DNA from: Limnoperna fortunei
Taxonomy: Eukaryota > Mollusca > Bivalvia > Mytilida > Modiolidae
Length of the DNA: 64,000 nucleotides
Direction of reading: 5' to 3'
NCBI GenBank assembly: GCA_944474755.1
Contig: OX104115.1
Coordinates: forward strand, 54,812,648 to 54,876,647
Shown: one piece after another, positions 44,732 to 57,240 of the stretch
Numbering within the stretch: the first letter of the stretch is position 1
How the letters are laid out: each line of letters starts with the position of its first letter
Position numbers and translations under genes: made by a program
Notes under the pieces: generated by a model
What the model was told of the DNA's origin: nothing
Databases searched by the model: none
Seen by the model: the letters and a program-made list of their open reading frames with translations, nothing else

Positions 44732-45451
44732 CCTGAATCAAAATTGGGAAATCGATAAAACACTTAAAACTAACTGTTTGCGAACAATTAGAATGGTTTT
44801 CCCATTTATCTCATAATAATGGTTTCTAGTAAATCGTGTTATTGAAAAGCGTTTGATCAATAAGCTACACAAAGTGATTGTGATATGAATCATCCTTTAT
44901 AAATATCTACATAATTCACAACGACTTAGTTATTTGTTATGAACAATCCATTTCCGTATTGCAATAATACACGTTTGAGCCATTTGAATATTGACTATTG
45001 AATATAAGTACTACACACACACACATACATTTACGCTATTTGCATAAAATTGTATCGCCAACGACCTGTTTGTGGACGTCGGAAAATACAATTTTAAACC
45101 AGTGCATGTTTCTATAGTTCATTTCTTACCGGAAATCCGTCCTGCAAAGTTCCGGATTTTTTTAACCGGTAATGGTGGGGCCTACTGTAGAGAAAAAATG
45201 AGAAGAGGCTAATGTCGATAGTATGTTGTCAGCCTAGGATGGCGCCAATATGAAAAGCACCAAGAAAGTGGAATACAAAGAAAAGGGGAATATAAATAAA
45301 TACATGTCAAACATTGATTTTAATGGTTGTACAGCAGGTTCACTAGCACCCTGTATGTCAGAAAATAGAATCGAGGACTCTAAACGATATCTGATCTAAA
45401 CGATCTAAACAGCATACGATTTGGTCTAGACATTTCAGTCAGAAATAAGAT
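44732..45451. other. Intergenic stretch, nothing recognised
   Basis: Contains a short (AC)n run at 45013-45026. No gene or larger repeat supported. Confidence 0.4.
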
Positions 45452-45675
45452 TTGTTTGTTTGTTTTGTTTGAATATTGTTAAACGTCACTTTCAGCAATT
45501 TTTCAGCTATATCATGGCGTCCAGTTTTTTTTTTTTGGGGGGGGTAGGAAGCCGGAGAAAACCCACGACCATTGGTGGGAAAACTTGGCAACCCTTGTCA
45601 ATTTAGATTCGCGTAGAGAACACAGTCCGCTTTGAGACTTGAACTCGCAACCTCAGTGCTGACACAGGAATTAGA
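45452..45675 (-). mobile_element. SINE, minus strand, 5'-truncated
   Basis: Tail (TTTGTTTGTTTGTTTTG, GTTAAACGTCACTTTCAGC), core (GGAGAAAACCCACGACC) and B-box part (GAGACTTGAACTCGC) are present. The A-box head is missing. A T run and G run replace part of the core at about 45528-45546. Confidence 0.8.
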
Positions 45676-48559
45676 AATAGATATTAGTACGCACTTAATA
45701 TTTTAAAAGAAAAAAAACATCGTTTATGCTGCAATGATAGATTTAAAGCGTTAGCTTATGTTGACCACACTGCCCTATTAAAACTGTACATTTATCAAAA
45801 ATTAACATTTGTTTTATTTGGTCATCTGCTTCTCCACTACGATTACTTAACAAGTGCTTATTTGACATTGAGATTTATCTATGTCGTAGAAAAAGAAACA
45901 TTTACGTGAAAAGAAAAAGAACACATTCAACATTAGAAAAGGTGCACAGGATAACATTTTATATTAAACCATGCAGGAACTGGATAAAACTCCCGCTTAG
46001 AATATGACTATATCACTGAAAGAATTAACGATATTCGTATCATCGAATTGTGACTACTGGGTTTGTCATACCCTAGGAAAATAACAGGCTTGAGCAGATC
46101 TCGAGGCATCAACCCGTGCTTGCAAATAAAACGTCATCATAGTTTATAAAAGTTACATAATTTACTACGCCATACGCGCGTTTCGTCTAACGAAGACTCA
46201 TAAATCGCGCTCACACGCAAAAATATTTAGAATTCAAATACTGTTGTAGAGCTTTGACCATTAAAATTCGAAAATGTTATGCCCATTCAGGCTTCGGCCA
46301 TCTTCACCTTGCGAACGACAAGCTTTAGAATTTAAACAGTTTCACTATTTCAAGACAGAAAATGTAGACGATGACTATGACCGAGATGATTTAAATGATA
46401 TTCGTGCCAACATTGAAGTGTGATTACTGGTCTACAGATACAATCGGGACCTTACAGTCCACTAGCGCGTCGAGGCATTAACCCGAATGTTGCTAAAAAT
46501 GTCATCAATGATAAAATAGTTTTTAAATTTACTTCTCCAGACACGCGTTTCTTCTAACCAAAACCCTGTTTCAATATGGAAACAGATTTTTTAAATTATG
46601 CCATTAATTAGCAACTCGTGCATTAAAATAATATGGCAATACGAAAAAAAACCCTTTCAAAACAGCGTGGATCTAAAATTACGAATTAAATATTGAACCT
46701 ACATGTACATGTATTTATCTTGAAAGCCACAGCTGCCTGTGTTTTCGCTGATATTACAGTTGTATCATCGTGTATTTATACTACAAAGGTCACTGTGTCC
46801 AGTAAAGTCAGTTCAGTATATGTAATATCTCGACAAATTTAAGAATCTGTAGCAGAGGCCTTTTAATTCATTTACAGGTCACCCCCTAGGCAAAATACAC
46901 TTGGCAATATGTTACAAAATAATTGTTAACAGAATGGATTAATTTGAGCTTTACAAATCATTCTTTGCTTGCAACTAAATAACAGTGTTAGGCTATACAA
47001 AATTTGGCGCCGGAAATTAACATGCAGTTTGTGGCTATAGATCGGAGTTATCCCTAAAGCAGTAGACAAAAACCATCTAAATCCATTTTTATATTAATAT
47101 TTAAAAACCAATGAATATAGTCCAATATCTGATAAGGAAAACCTTTTAGAACGATAGCATTAATATAGATAGAGAAATTTACCACATGTATCACAGACAG
47201 GTGAATTTCATTATTATCATGAAAACATATCAAAAGTCTTTACTTTCCTGTTCCTTATTTATTGCTACACTGTTGATAGTTAGAATTTCAATGAAATGAA
47301 ATTCCGGTATTATAAAGCAACTGTCACCTAATACAGAATCCGGGAAATACAACCCACATGAGATAAACAATTCGCACTGCTTATTGGTCTGTTTATCTGA
47401 ATGCAAACACGTGTTTTACTGGATCCGAGTTAGTCACCTTTATTTTTGTGTCACGTGCATTTGTGTATGTCTGGATTCTGTCACACTGCTATGGTTTTAA
47501 ACTCTTATTGAAAAATCCATGTACCTTCCCTTTTCTTAGATACGATATAACCAATGTTATTGATAATAGGTCATGGCTCGATAGTTCAATATTTCTCCTC
47601 ACTTTTTTATGACACTGCTTACAGCTATTCGATATAACCGTTTCTGATGAAATATTGAAATTATGAATGAAATTAAAATATATGAAAGCCTAACATTTAT
47701 AGCTGTTAATTTATGTCCTCACACTAATCTACAGAACATTAAAATAAGTATGAAAAATTATAACAACGAAACTTCGTCCTGTTGTTTACATATTACATAA
47801 TTTTATTAAATCAGATTATAATAAAACTGATGTTCCGTAATTGTATATATGCTAGGTAACATTCAAAAACTTAAATAGATTATATGAAGTACAGTTACAG
47901 TATTGAACGTTAAATTTATAGTTGATGACAACGCATGTGAATTTGTTGGCATGTTAGTTAAACCACGAAAACCGAAAACTAGATGAAAATATAAAATTCA
48001 AGGGTGTGTTCTCCATTACGAGTAATGTTATGTCTGTTTAGCTCCATCGAAAAGAAGTTACATTAATGTATCTAGATTAAAGGCTGGTTAGCTTAAAGAT
48101 AATATAAATATGTCCGTAACACATAAATAACATTTTATCAAAGATAAAAGGGTTTATATAACTCAAGTTTAAAAGTTTTATTAATTAATTGATCAGTTGG
48201 TTTATGGTGCACTCAAGCGTGCACATTTGTTTGGTACTTTTTATATTACCTAAAACCTTCGAACCAATGATTTTCTTTAGTTCATGTCACGTGATCAGCA
48301 GACCCAAAACTTTCGACAAAGGAGAGACGCTTTTATCAAATAGAAATTTATCCAACCTCCAACCACATCGCCTACAATCGAAGTAACTTACTTATGGGGG
48401 TTTTTTACGTCCTTGACTACCGTAAAACGGTCTCGCACGGACTTATTGCCTAATGGCTTTTATATAAATTTTTTTTTAACTATTTATTTGTATTTTTGGG
48501 GATTTATAGGCCATAAATATTATAAGTGAAATGATAAAAGGGGGCAGAAATGCCGCAAC
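45676..48559. other. Intergenic stretch with one diverged 200-bp duplication
   Basis: 45998-46200 and 46366-46562 are diverged direct repeats (shared GATATTCGT, TCGAGGCAT-AACCCG, ACGCGCGTTTCGTCTAAC / ACACGCGTTTCTTCTAAC). The last motif is part of a repeat I associate with mussel genomes. No gene seen elsewhere in the stretch. Confidence 0.5.
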
Positions 48560-48790
48560 CAAAAAGACTTAGTGGAAGTAGATTTATCTATCAAGCTGCA
48601 TCCAGCTAGAGAACCAAGACGCTAGCAGCAAGTACGGGTCGTGCCATGGCAGCGGCGCTTGCGCCTACTCTTATCGAATACTGCCAATGGGATCTTTTAC
48701 GTGCCAGTTGATGGAATACTGTACACGAGGCACCAGTTTTACGTCTCATCTGACAGACGGAAAAAATTTTTTTATTTACATGTATATATA
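48560..48790 (-). repeat. Widespread invertebrate interspersed repeat fragment
   Basis: Minus-strand text with GATGAGACGTAAAACTGG, GCACGTAAAAGATCCC and GCCATGGCACGACCCG, a motif series common in marine invertebrate interspersed repeats. The parent element is not identified here. The minus-strand frame at 48606-48809 is chance. Confidence 0.5.
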
Positions 48791-48989
48791 CATTACTATG
48801 GCCTTGCATGATTAATTTGAATTTGAAAATAATAAAGTAGCTCAGTTATATACATTTCAATGTGGAATTGTATTATATTTGTTGTTAGTTTTCACTAACT
48901 AGGTTTTTTAATGTACAATGAATGATATACATGTTCTGATGTTTTTTTTTTATTTTTAAGAAATCCATTAAAGTATTCTATTCTATTTT

Positions 48990-49033
48990 GGTTTTTTTTT
49001 TGTTTTTTTTTTTTTTTTTTGTGTTTTTGTGTG

Positions 49034-49064
<31 letters not shown>

Positions 49065-49070
49065 TTTTTA
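48990..49070 (-). repeat. A-rich tail of the retrotransposon with (TG)n
   Basis: Plus-strand runs of T (minus-strand poly(A)) interrupted by GTGTGTGT at 49029-49048. Position fits the 3' end of the element. Confidence 0.75.
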
Positions 49071-49119
49071 AATATATACAAGATTGCTATAAACATTATG
49101 TACAGGGTTTATTGTTCAG

Positions 49120-49161
49120 AAGTAGGTACCCGCCCGAGACGTAGCTCTTGGCATGCCCTAC

Positions 49162-49193
<32 letters not shown>

Positions 49194-50035
49194 GTCGGTA
49201 TTATGCGTATTCATCAGTATAGGTGCCCGAGACGAGGCTCTTGGCTTACTCTACCGATGACTTTTATTTGTATTCCGAAGTAGGGAACCGCCCGAGACGA
49301 TGCTCTTGGCATACCCTCCTTCGGTTTAATAATTTTTTTTTTAATATTTATTTTTGCCGTTTTTGCGCGTGTTCCTCATATGGTGCCCGAGACGAAGCTC
49401 TTGGCTTTCCTTACTGAGGAGTAGGTTTGTTATATGTTATAGGGATTGGGTATTTATGAATGTCCTTCAGTAGCTACCCGAGACGAAGCTCTTGGCTTAC
49501 TCTACCGAGGATTTGATTTTAATTTGTAGTCGGATCTAGGCACCTGCCCGAGACGATGCTCTTGGCGTACCTTACTTAGGTGTATTTTTAACATTTTCGT
49601 TATTATTGTTGCCGTTATTACGCGTGTTCCTCATAAGGTGCCCGAGACGAGCTCTTGGCTTACCTTATTGGGGAGTAGGGTTGTTACATGTTATAGGGAT
49701 TGGGTTTTTATGAATTACTATGTCCCTCAGTAACAGCCCGAGACGAAGCTCTTGGCTTACTCTACCGAAGATTTGACTTTAATTTGTAATCGGAAGTAGG
49801 CCCCTGCCCGAGACGATGCTCTTGGCATATCCTACTTAGGTGTAATTTTAACTTTTTCATGATTATTATTGCCGTTATTACGCGTTTTCCTCATAGGGTG
49901 CCCGAGACGAGGCTCTTGGCTTATCTTACTGAGGAGTAGGTTTGTTATTAAGTTATAGGGGTTGGTTATTTGGGAATTTCCTATGTCCCTCGTGTCCCCG
50001 AGACGAAGCTCTTGGCTTACTGTACCGAGGATTTT
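49120..50035 (-). repeat. Trimeric higher-order repeat in the 3' UTR (about 260 bp period)
   Basis: Eleven copies of a core of about 20 bp (CCCGAGACGAAGCTCTTGGC and variants) at about 49132, 49225, 49290, 49385, 49475, 49546, 49640, 49736, 49806, 49900 and 49996. Three kinds alternate: one after TTCCTCATA-GGTG, one after CCTCAGTA-C, and one after AGTAGG-CCTG with ATGCTCTTGGCATACC. The full set of three recurs every 255-261 bp. The core can form a six-base-pair hairpin (CCGAGA / TCTTGG). Confidence 0.92.
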
Positions 50036-50120
50036 ACTTTTATTTATTAGATTGTTGTAGGGCACAACCGTTGCAGGAGACACCTAGGTAAGTGGTGTAT
50101 ACAAGAAACGAAAGAGATAG

Positions 50121-51776
50121 TTATATACATTTGTGATAGTCAATTTCCGTAATAAAATCGACGAGCTCTTTATATATTTGGTTTTTAAATTCTTTAGGAG
50201 GGTCTAACAAGATTTTGATATCAATGGCATTGATGTTAAATTTAGTGAGCGCTGTGTTAAGTTTTATTCTCGCGTTGTTGTGGGCTACACAGTGCAGAAT
50301 GACATGTTCGATGTCTTCTTTGGTGTTGCATACACTGCAGAGCGGCGATATATTTTTGATGTGTTGCCCCATTTGACCCGGTAGAAGGGTGGTGCCAAGT
50401 CTGAGCCTAGTTAAAGTTTTTGCATGGTTTCGATTTCCTAGATAGAAAAATGGCTTTGAATTAACTGATGGATTAAGCCGGTAGTACCATGAATTTCGAT
50501 GTGTGTCCCAAATATCTTGCCATTTCTTTTTAAATATATTTTTGACGATCGCGTAGAATTCAGATGTACTATAGGCTATGTTTATATTTATGTTTTCTTG
50601 TTTTAAAGCTGCTTTTGCAAGTTTATCTGAGAGTTCGTTTCCTAAGATACCTACGTGGGCTGGTATCCATTCTATTATTAATTCGATTTGTTTATTTCTT
50701 ATTTTAAATGCTAGCATTTGAATAGCCTCTAAAATATCCGGTCTACTCGATTGGTTGTTATCAATTGATTGGATGGCACTCAGTGAATCTGTAAGTATAA
50801 CCACCTTTTGATATGGATAGTCAGAGTCCACTATCCATTCTAATGCTTTTAGAATTGCTATCATTTCGGTGGTGTATACCGAGATATTATCGGTGCAGCG
50901 TTCGTGGAATACATATTTTGCCCTTGGCATGGCAAATGCGCAAGCGGTTTTACCGGTGATTGGGTCCTTTGAACCATCGGTATAAATTTTTTCAAAGTTT
51001 TTATATTTACTATCTATGTGTTCTAGGGTTATTGTTTTTATTATATTAGGGTCGTCTCTTTTATCTATTTTATTTTTTAATTCACACGATGTATTTGCGG
51101 TTTTTACAATCCAAGGTGGAAGAGTCGGAGGATTGTGTTTTACTATTTGAATTTTATCTAATTTATTTAGTTTTAATTCTTTCCTTACTCTGTAGCCAAA
51201 AGGGATTGTGTCATTTTTCCATTTTTGTGATTTTGCTCTATATTCGACACAATCCTCGAGGGTTTCTTTTGCTGGATTTTTTGGATTTTGCGAGCATCTA
51301 GCGTAATATTTTAATGAAAATTCGTCGCGCCTAAGTTGCAGCGGTTTTTCCCGTGCTTCAACTAATAGATTTTCCACTGGCGTGGACGTTAAAGCGCCTA
51401 AAGCTATTCGGAGACCCTTGTATTGTATTTTATCTAGTTTAAATTTAAGACTATTAGAGGCGGAGTTGAAAACCTGGCATCCGTAGTCTAGTATGGACCT
51501 GAGTAGAGATTTATACAACATTATCAGAGTTTCAGTGCCCATTCCAAAATTATTAGCCTGAACATATCTCATAAGGTTGAGTATAGGTTTAGATCTCTCC
51601 TCTAGGTAATCAAAGTGTTTTTTCCATGTTAATTTACGGTCAAATATCAACCCTAAAAATTTAACATGATTTTCAAATTTTATGGGCTGGTTGCCTAATG
51701 TGAGGTTGGTTGATGTTACTTTCCTGTTTCCAAAAATAACACCTATTGTTTTAGTTTTCGAGATCTTAAAGCCCCA
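50121..51776 (-). pseudogene. ORF2 C-terminal part: RT thumb, RNase H, zinc motif
   Basis: Reads WGFKISKTKTIGVIF right after the stop at 51777, then FLGLIFDRKLTWKKHFDYLE, in the same frame as the reverse transcriptase. RNase H domain near 51000-50590: YTDGSKDPITG, TEMIAILKALEW (Glu), LTDSLSAIQSI (Asp), WIPAHVGILGNELSDKLAK (His/Asp); all four catalytic positions look intact. Ends with a zinc-type motif (CSVCNTKEDIEHVILHC) typical of non-LTR ORF2 C-termini. The upstream stop separates it from the RT. From the first Met at 51650 it is 509 residues. Confidence 0.9.
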
Positions 51777-53230
51777 TTAAATGGCCCATTTACTTACATT
51801 ATCCAAAGTTCGTTGCATTTTATTTCTAAGTATTTTAAGGTTATGGCCTCTGTGCCACATTGCACTGTCATCGGCAAACTGCGAAGTTTTAGCGGATTTT
51901 TCAGCTTGATATACTAAATCATCTATTAAAATATTAAACAGTGTCGGACTGATAACGCTGCCTTGGGGGGTGCCGTTTTGGAGTTCGCGTTCGTCGGAAG
52001 TTTCGTAATTTACTTTTACTTGAATTTTGCGATCCTGTAAAAAGTCTGATATAAAGTTAAACATATTACCGCTTATTCCAAATTGTTTAATTTTGTAAAG
52101 AAGACCTTTTCTCCATACGAGATCGAAGGCTTTTTCAATGTCTAAAAATACCGCCAAAAGATACTGGTTTCTTGCTTTAGCTTTTTGGATTTCTGTTTCT
52201 AATCTGATTAAATGGTCAATAGTTGACCGACCTTTACGGAAACCACTCTGGTTGTCCTTGATAATATTATTTTTTTCTATGATGTATTTAAGTCTTTCAT
52301 TTACCATGCTTTCCATTAGTTTACAAAAGTTTGAGGTCAGTGAGATTGGGCGATATGATTTAGGGTCTGATTTATTTTTATTCGGTTTAAGGATTGGGAT
52401 TACGTTTGCATTTTTCCAAGAGGATGGTAATTGTCCAGAGTCCCAAACTTGGTTTATTAGATCTAACACGATGTTTATCATGTTATCCGGCATGTGTTTA
52501 AACATTTCATATGAGATCCGGTCGTCTCCCGGTGCGGTAGTTTTTTTGGTTTTAAGTACCGTAATTAGTTCTTCTTTCGTGAAGGGTTTATTAATATATT
52601 TTTTATTATTATCGGGGTTTAGATCTTTTTCTATTGGGTTTTCCTTTTCAAATTTTTCCTTATGCAATTTAAATTCAGGTTCTAGATTTTGGTCGCTACT
52701 ATCTTCCGCGAAGGACAGTGCCAACAAGTTAGCTTTCTGTTTATTAGTTACCGCTTGCTTTTGGTTTTGGACAAGCGTAGGTAGACTAGAGACCTTAGTT
52801 CCTTTCATATTTTTGATTGTTTGCCAAACCTGCTTAACATTTGACCTGTGATTTAATTTTGAAGAAAAGTCTTGAAAATATTCTTTTCGCGCTTTGTCTG
52901 TAATATTTTTGAAAGTTTTTAAAGCTTGTTTATATTCATCTAGATCTTGGCTATTTTTTGTTTTATCGAATCTACGTAATTTATTCCTTTTAACTTTTTT
53001 AGCTTCCGTGCATTGCGTATTCCACCAAGGACAATTTTTCCTTATATGGACTTTGCCTTTTGTTTTTGGTATGGCAGCATCTGCGATGGATGTAATTTGT
53101 TGGCATATGTTGGTGTTATAAATATTAATATCTTGGTGTTTTATGTCTTCAATCTTTATGTTCTGGCATATTTTGGAGAAAAGGTGCCAGTTGGCTTTAT
53201 CATATATCCACCTTTGGGCCGTACATACTT
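51777..53230 (-). pseudogene. ORF2 reverse transcriptase part
   Basis: Open from about 53230 (linker ANWHLFSKICQNIKIED) to the TAA at 51777. RT motifs in order: KSYRPISLTSNFCKLMES, NQSGFRKGRSTIDHLIRLET, FLDIEKAFDLVWRKGLLYKI, NGTPQGSVISPTLFNILIDD, SQFADDSAMW (catalytic FADD intact). The stop falls inside the conserved KWAI-x-WGFK stretch, where a sense codon is expected, so a single base change explains it. The frame differs from the endonuclease part. Confidence 0.92.
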
Positions 53231-53929
53231 CATTTTTAATTGGTTTGATTTTAATACAGTTAGGATTGGAAAATGGTCAGATCCGAGTGGATCTTCCAGA
53301 ACTGCCCATTGACTATCTTTAGTTAGTGAAGGGGAAACAAATGTTAGGTCGATTTCGGAGGTGTTACCGTTGTTATCTAGACGGGTGCCTGACCCGTCAT
53401 TTAGTACTATGAGGTCCAAATGTTGTATTAGGTCCTCTAAGACTTGTCCATTTTTATCAGTTTTAATAGACCCCCATAATGAAGACCTTGCATTATAGTC
53501 GCCTAGTAGGACTAAATTTTGATTTATATTATTAAAAAGTTTAGAGTAATCCTGAAAGTTTATTGTTTGGTCAGGGGGTCTATACATATTGACAATATTA
53601 ATTTTATCGTTTTGACAATTTATGGTAACACCTGTTATTTCTATGTTTTCGGCTTGGAAGGCGATTTCCGTGTATGTTAATGAGTTAGAAACATAGACGG
53701 CTACGCCACCTCCCTTACTTTTTATTTTACCTTTATTGTTTTTTATTCCGTTTCTATTTTTAATTGCAGGTGGTTGATATCCATTAAGTTTTATGTATCG
53801 GTTACCTTGAAAGTGGGTTTCCTGAATACATATAACGTCGGGTTTTTCATTTTCGTCTAAGAAATTTTTTAAGGAATTCGCGTTAGCGTAAAGCGAGCGC
53901 GCATTCCATTGTAGGATGTATAGACCCAT
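53156..53929 (-). pseudogene. ORF2 endonuclease part
   Basis: 257-codon frame starting MGLYILQWNARSLYANANSL. Apurinic/apyrimidinic-type endonuclease motifs: QWNARS, VICIQETHF (catalytic Glu), MYRPPDQ, LLGDYNARSSLWGS (Asp/Asn), SEIDLTFVS, GSDHFPIL (Asp-His). The catalytic set appears intact. After about 53250 the frame slips and the last 20 or so residues (GGYMIKPTG...) are out of frame relative to the RT part. Confidence 0.92.
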
Positions 53930-53979
53930 TATATATAATTATTACTGGGTGTTTTTTTTAACTATATGGCTGTGGCTAC

Positions 53980-54735
53980 TTAATTAAATTCCGATGCTTG
54001 GAGATTAAGGTTTAGTTGTCCGTTAAGGAATCCTAATAGTTGTTCTAAGATTTTTTCTTGATTTTTCTTTATGGATTTACCTTTATGGCCGTGCTGGGAT
54101 AGGTCCAGGATGGCCTTTACAAATTGTATCGAATTTTTTGTTTTATTTTCTACTCTAGTGATTTTATCTTGCTTAGGAATTTTAGGAGTTTGTTTTATAG
54201 GTGAATTGTTTTTGTGATGGGTTTCCTCCTGGGGTGAGGATTCGTCAATTACCAATCGCGGCGGGGTTTTTAGCATGTCGGCGTATGATAGGGTGTCATC
54301 TGGACTGTTGTTAATTGTCACGGATGTTTTTTCAGCTATATTGACCGGTGTTTTATCTTTAATTAAGTTGACCGCGTTTTTATTGTTAATTAAGTTGACA
54401 GGTGTTTCCTGCTTATCCGAGCATTTGACAGTTTTTTTTGTTTTTACTGGATTTGAATTTGGACAAGTTGGAGCTTTGTTGTTTTGTGTAGCCATTTGCT
54501 TGGCTTCGTCAAATGTCATAAATTTTGCGTACATATTTTCTAAAACAGTTTTTTGATATATATATTGGGGGCATTTTTTATCGTTAGCCTGATGGTTACC
54601 CTTGCAGTTATTGCATTTAGCTCTTTTACATCTTTTAATTATTGCATTTAATAATTTGTGATTTACACATTTTGGTATCATGTTGCTCTGAGCATTTAAT
54701 ACAAGTTTGCTTTTGGTTTTTGCAAGTTTTGGCAT
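53980..54735 (-). pseudogene. ORF1 3' part
   Basis: Contains the third zinc knuckle CNNCKGNHQANDKKC, then a polar, Lys/Asn/Pro-rich tail ending in LLGFLNGQLNLNLQ, fitting a nucleic-acid-binding Gag-like protein. Its first 35 or so codons come from the duplicated segment read in another frame and are not genuine. Confidence 0.85.
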
Positions 54736-55026
54736 AGTGTCCTAATAGGTTTATATTCTGCCAATTTATAATTTAAAGTATGATCCATTTTTAGCTCTTT
54801 TACATCTTTTAATTATTGCATTTAATAATTTGTGATTTACACATTTTGGTATCATGTTGCTCTGAGCATTTAATACAAGTTTGCTTTTGGTTTTTGCAAG
54901 TTTTGGCATAGTGTCCTAATTTGGCACAGACCGTGCAGAACTTTGGATTAGGTTTATATTCTGCCAATTTATAATTTAAAGTATGATCCATTTTTAGCTC
55001 TTTTACATCTTTTAATTTGGAATCTA
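54619..55026 (-). repeat. Tandem duplication inside ORF1
   Basis: The segment at 54793-55004 is partly repeated at 54619-54792; a 38-base piece is missing from the second copy. The motif AGCTCTTTTACATCTTTTAA stands at 54619, 54793 and 55005, at all three borders. Confidence 0.85.
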
Positions 55027-55570
55027 GTCTCACAATTAAAAAGCCAGGTTTTTGGACCTCTTTTAGGGAGACGTCGATTTTGTTATGCTGTTTAATCATT
55101 TGTTCCTGTTCATTAAGGGATAATACATCCGTTTGTATATATCGCCATATTGTCTTAAATATGTATTTAGGGCTGTCCTGACTTTTTTTATTGATCTTTT
55201 GGTGACTAACTTTACTTTTAAAGTTGGGGTCGTATAATGAAGCCGTTACATCGTACGGCCCTAGCTTTGTTGCGTCCAGTAGTTTGGTACGCAACCTAGC
55301 CAGAGGCACATGTACCATGTAGCAACTTTTGAGCCTCCTAAATTTAAAGGACTCCTTGCTTTTATCCCCTAGGAAGCTCAGTATCATGTACTGAAAACTG
55401 AGCGCCATGATATTGAGGAAGGCCCTATTATTAGACTTTATTACCACAGTTTCTTCAACCGGATAATCATTTTTGTTTATCTGAATTTTCTGAATTTGAG
55501 TGACCTTTTGCTGTTTGGAGGTCTGATGAGGGGAGTCGGGGCTGGAAAGTTTTCTTTTATGGTTTGGCAT
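54809..55570 (-). pseudogene. ORF1 5' part (zinc-knuckle Gag-like protein)
   Basis: Starts MPNHKRKLSSPDSPHQTSKQ; a basic N-terminus, then a folded region, then two knuckles: CTVCAKLGHYAKTC (C-x2-C-x4-H-x4-C) and CIKCSEQHDTKMC. Stops after IIKCNN because of the duplication that follows. In an intact element this protein would coat the RNA. Confidence 0.88.
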
Positions 55571-55625
55571 GATTGAGCGGTTTAAAAATTTGAACTAATG
55601 AAATGAAGCAACTTTTTTTTTTTTT

Positions 55626-57240
55626 TGGAAGGGAGAAAAACTTATTTATTGACCTAATTTATATTGGGAATATACTGAGATTTTAACCCAAATGACAGAT
55701 ACTTGCAGACAAATATAATTTAAGTCAAATTGAAACTATTTAAAAGGGAACAGAAATATGCAAAAAAAAAAGAAGAAAAAAAAATACTAAAATACTTATC
55801 GTCGCTATGTATGCTGGCAACCACGAAGATACTGAAAAACTGCTACGCAAGTAGAGAGTTATTCCAGACACGTCCTATTCGTTCGAATGCTACGACACGA
55901 ATGTTGATCGAAGTAACTGTTGGATGTCCATGTTTTATATGTTTATAATTGTTTAAATATGTGTCATTGAAAACATGCCATCTTGAGTTCATTGTTGTAA
56001 CAAGTTCCTAAAATTTTTGTTACAATTCTATTATGTAATGCGTGTGTAGTTTTCATTGTATTATATAATCTCGCAGGTGTCTAAAATTATGTTATCAGTA
56101 TGTTACGTAATGTGTCCATCTGCAGTAAAGAGATACAAGTTTGTATTATGTAATCTTTATAGTAATTATCTTTGTTTTAGGTAATACGGGTGGACTGGTC
56201 AGCCACCTGCAGTCAAGGCATGTTTGTTCATTGCGTAATCAGTCAGTTATTCGGATGCTGTTTTGGTCAGTTAATTTACTGTTAATTAAGATTAAGTAAC
56301 AGCTTGTGCATTTATATGCCACCATTCTGCCAATTACAATCAAAGTGTAAGGTTCATGTTTTTGTTTTTACTGATTTTTTCAATATTATTGTGACAAGTT
56401 TAAGAAAAAACACACCCTCTTGTTACCCTTTTAAATTTATTATAAATATTAATGTATGTTTCCTTGGTATTTTATCGCTTTCCGTTTTATCCCTGAACAT
56501 TGGAGTTTTGGGTTTTAGTGCGGATTTACCGGTGAAAACTGATACTGATTTTCATGTTTCACACAACTCGGGTGGGGAGGACCGTAATGGCCCCTCATTC
56601 GCATGATCGACTTAATTAATATATAAATTGCATTTACTTATGATCAATACGAAGGGCTCATTTTACAGGCCATACCTTTTTTTGTTGTACAGAGCTTTAT
56701 TATTAGTAGGACATTTGAAGTAAATGTTTTCACTATATTATGTAATACTATCTGTTGGGTGTATATATTTTATATGTTTATACTTGTTTTAATTTGCGTC
56801 ATTAATAAAATGCCATTTAATTGGAACATTTGTCTTTGCTCCTTTTCAAAAAACCTAGTGGAGTTGCTGGATCACTTAGTATACATGTACTTCGTCAAAC
56901 TTGATGGTATATCAATACCGTTACTCCAAGGCTACGACATTTGTTACATTCAGTTCTAAATAAAACTGAAACATTGTTTACATAAAATATCAAGAAGAAG
57001 TCGTTTCACTATCTGATTTGTATATTTTATAAACACAATTCGACAGACTATAACGTGTACTGCGCAATTTAAAGAAAAAAAAACGTTAAAATGAAATTTT
57101 CGAACAGCTTGTTGTTAATTTGTTTACACGCAAAGCAGCAATTACTGACTGAAACATGCTATACAAATATTCTGTCATAGGTAACAATAAGACAATGTTT
57201 GTGTGTTGTTTGTACAATTTGTTTAAAATTTCTACCAAAT
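55626..57240. other. Intergenic stretch upstream of the C1q gene
   Basis: AT-rich. The frames at 55730 and 56304 show no domain. Part may be 5' UTR of the retrotransposon or promoter of the C1q gene, but no element is clear. Confidence 0.35.

Larger units (their letters stand above)
48990..55625 (-). mobile_element. I/Nimb-type non-LTR retrotransposon, near complete, inactive
   Basis: On the minus strand it runs from ORF1 (zinc-knuckle Gag-like) through ORF2 (apurinic-type endonuclease, reverse transcriptase, RNase H), a 3' UTR made of higher-order repeats (49120-50035), to an A-rich tail (plus-strand T runs 48990-49070, broken by a TG run). RNase H plus endonuclease plus CCHC ORF1 is the arrangement of the I superfamily. 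ORF1 is broken by a duplication, and ORF2 by one frameshift (about 53230-53260) and one stop (51777). Long open frames remain, so the copy is fairly young. Target duplications were not identified and the 5' end is approximate. Confidence 0.9.

Noticed and set aside
49120..50035. CRISPR-like look of a short motif at intervals
   Set aside because: Spacers are themselves repeated in a three-part order and the array is in a eukaryotic retrotransposon 3' UTR.
52138..52851. Plus-strand frame of 237 codons
   Set aside because: Antisense of the reverse-transcriptase region, which has all RT motifs on the minus strand.
56304..56606. Plus-strand frame of 100 codons upstream of the C1q gene
   Set aside because: No recognisable domain and no splice link to neighbours; hydrophobic stretch alone is weak in AT-rich DNA.
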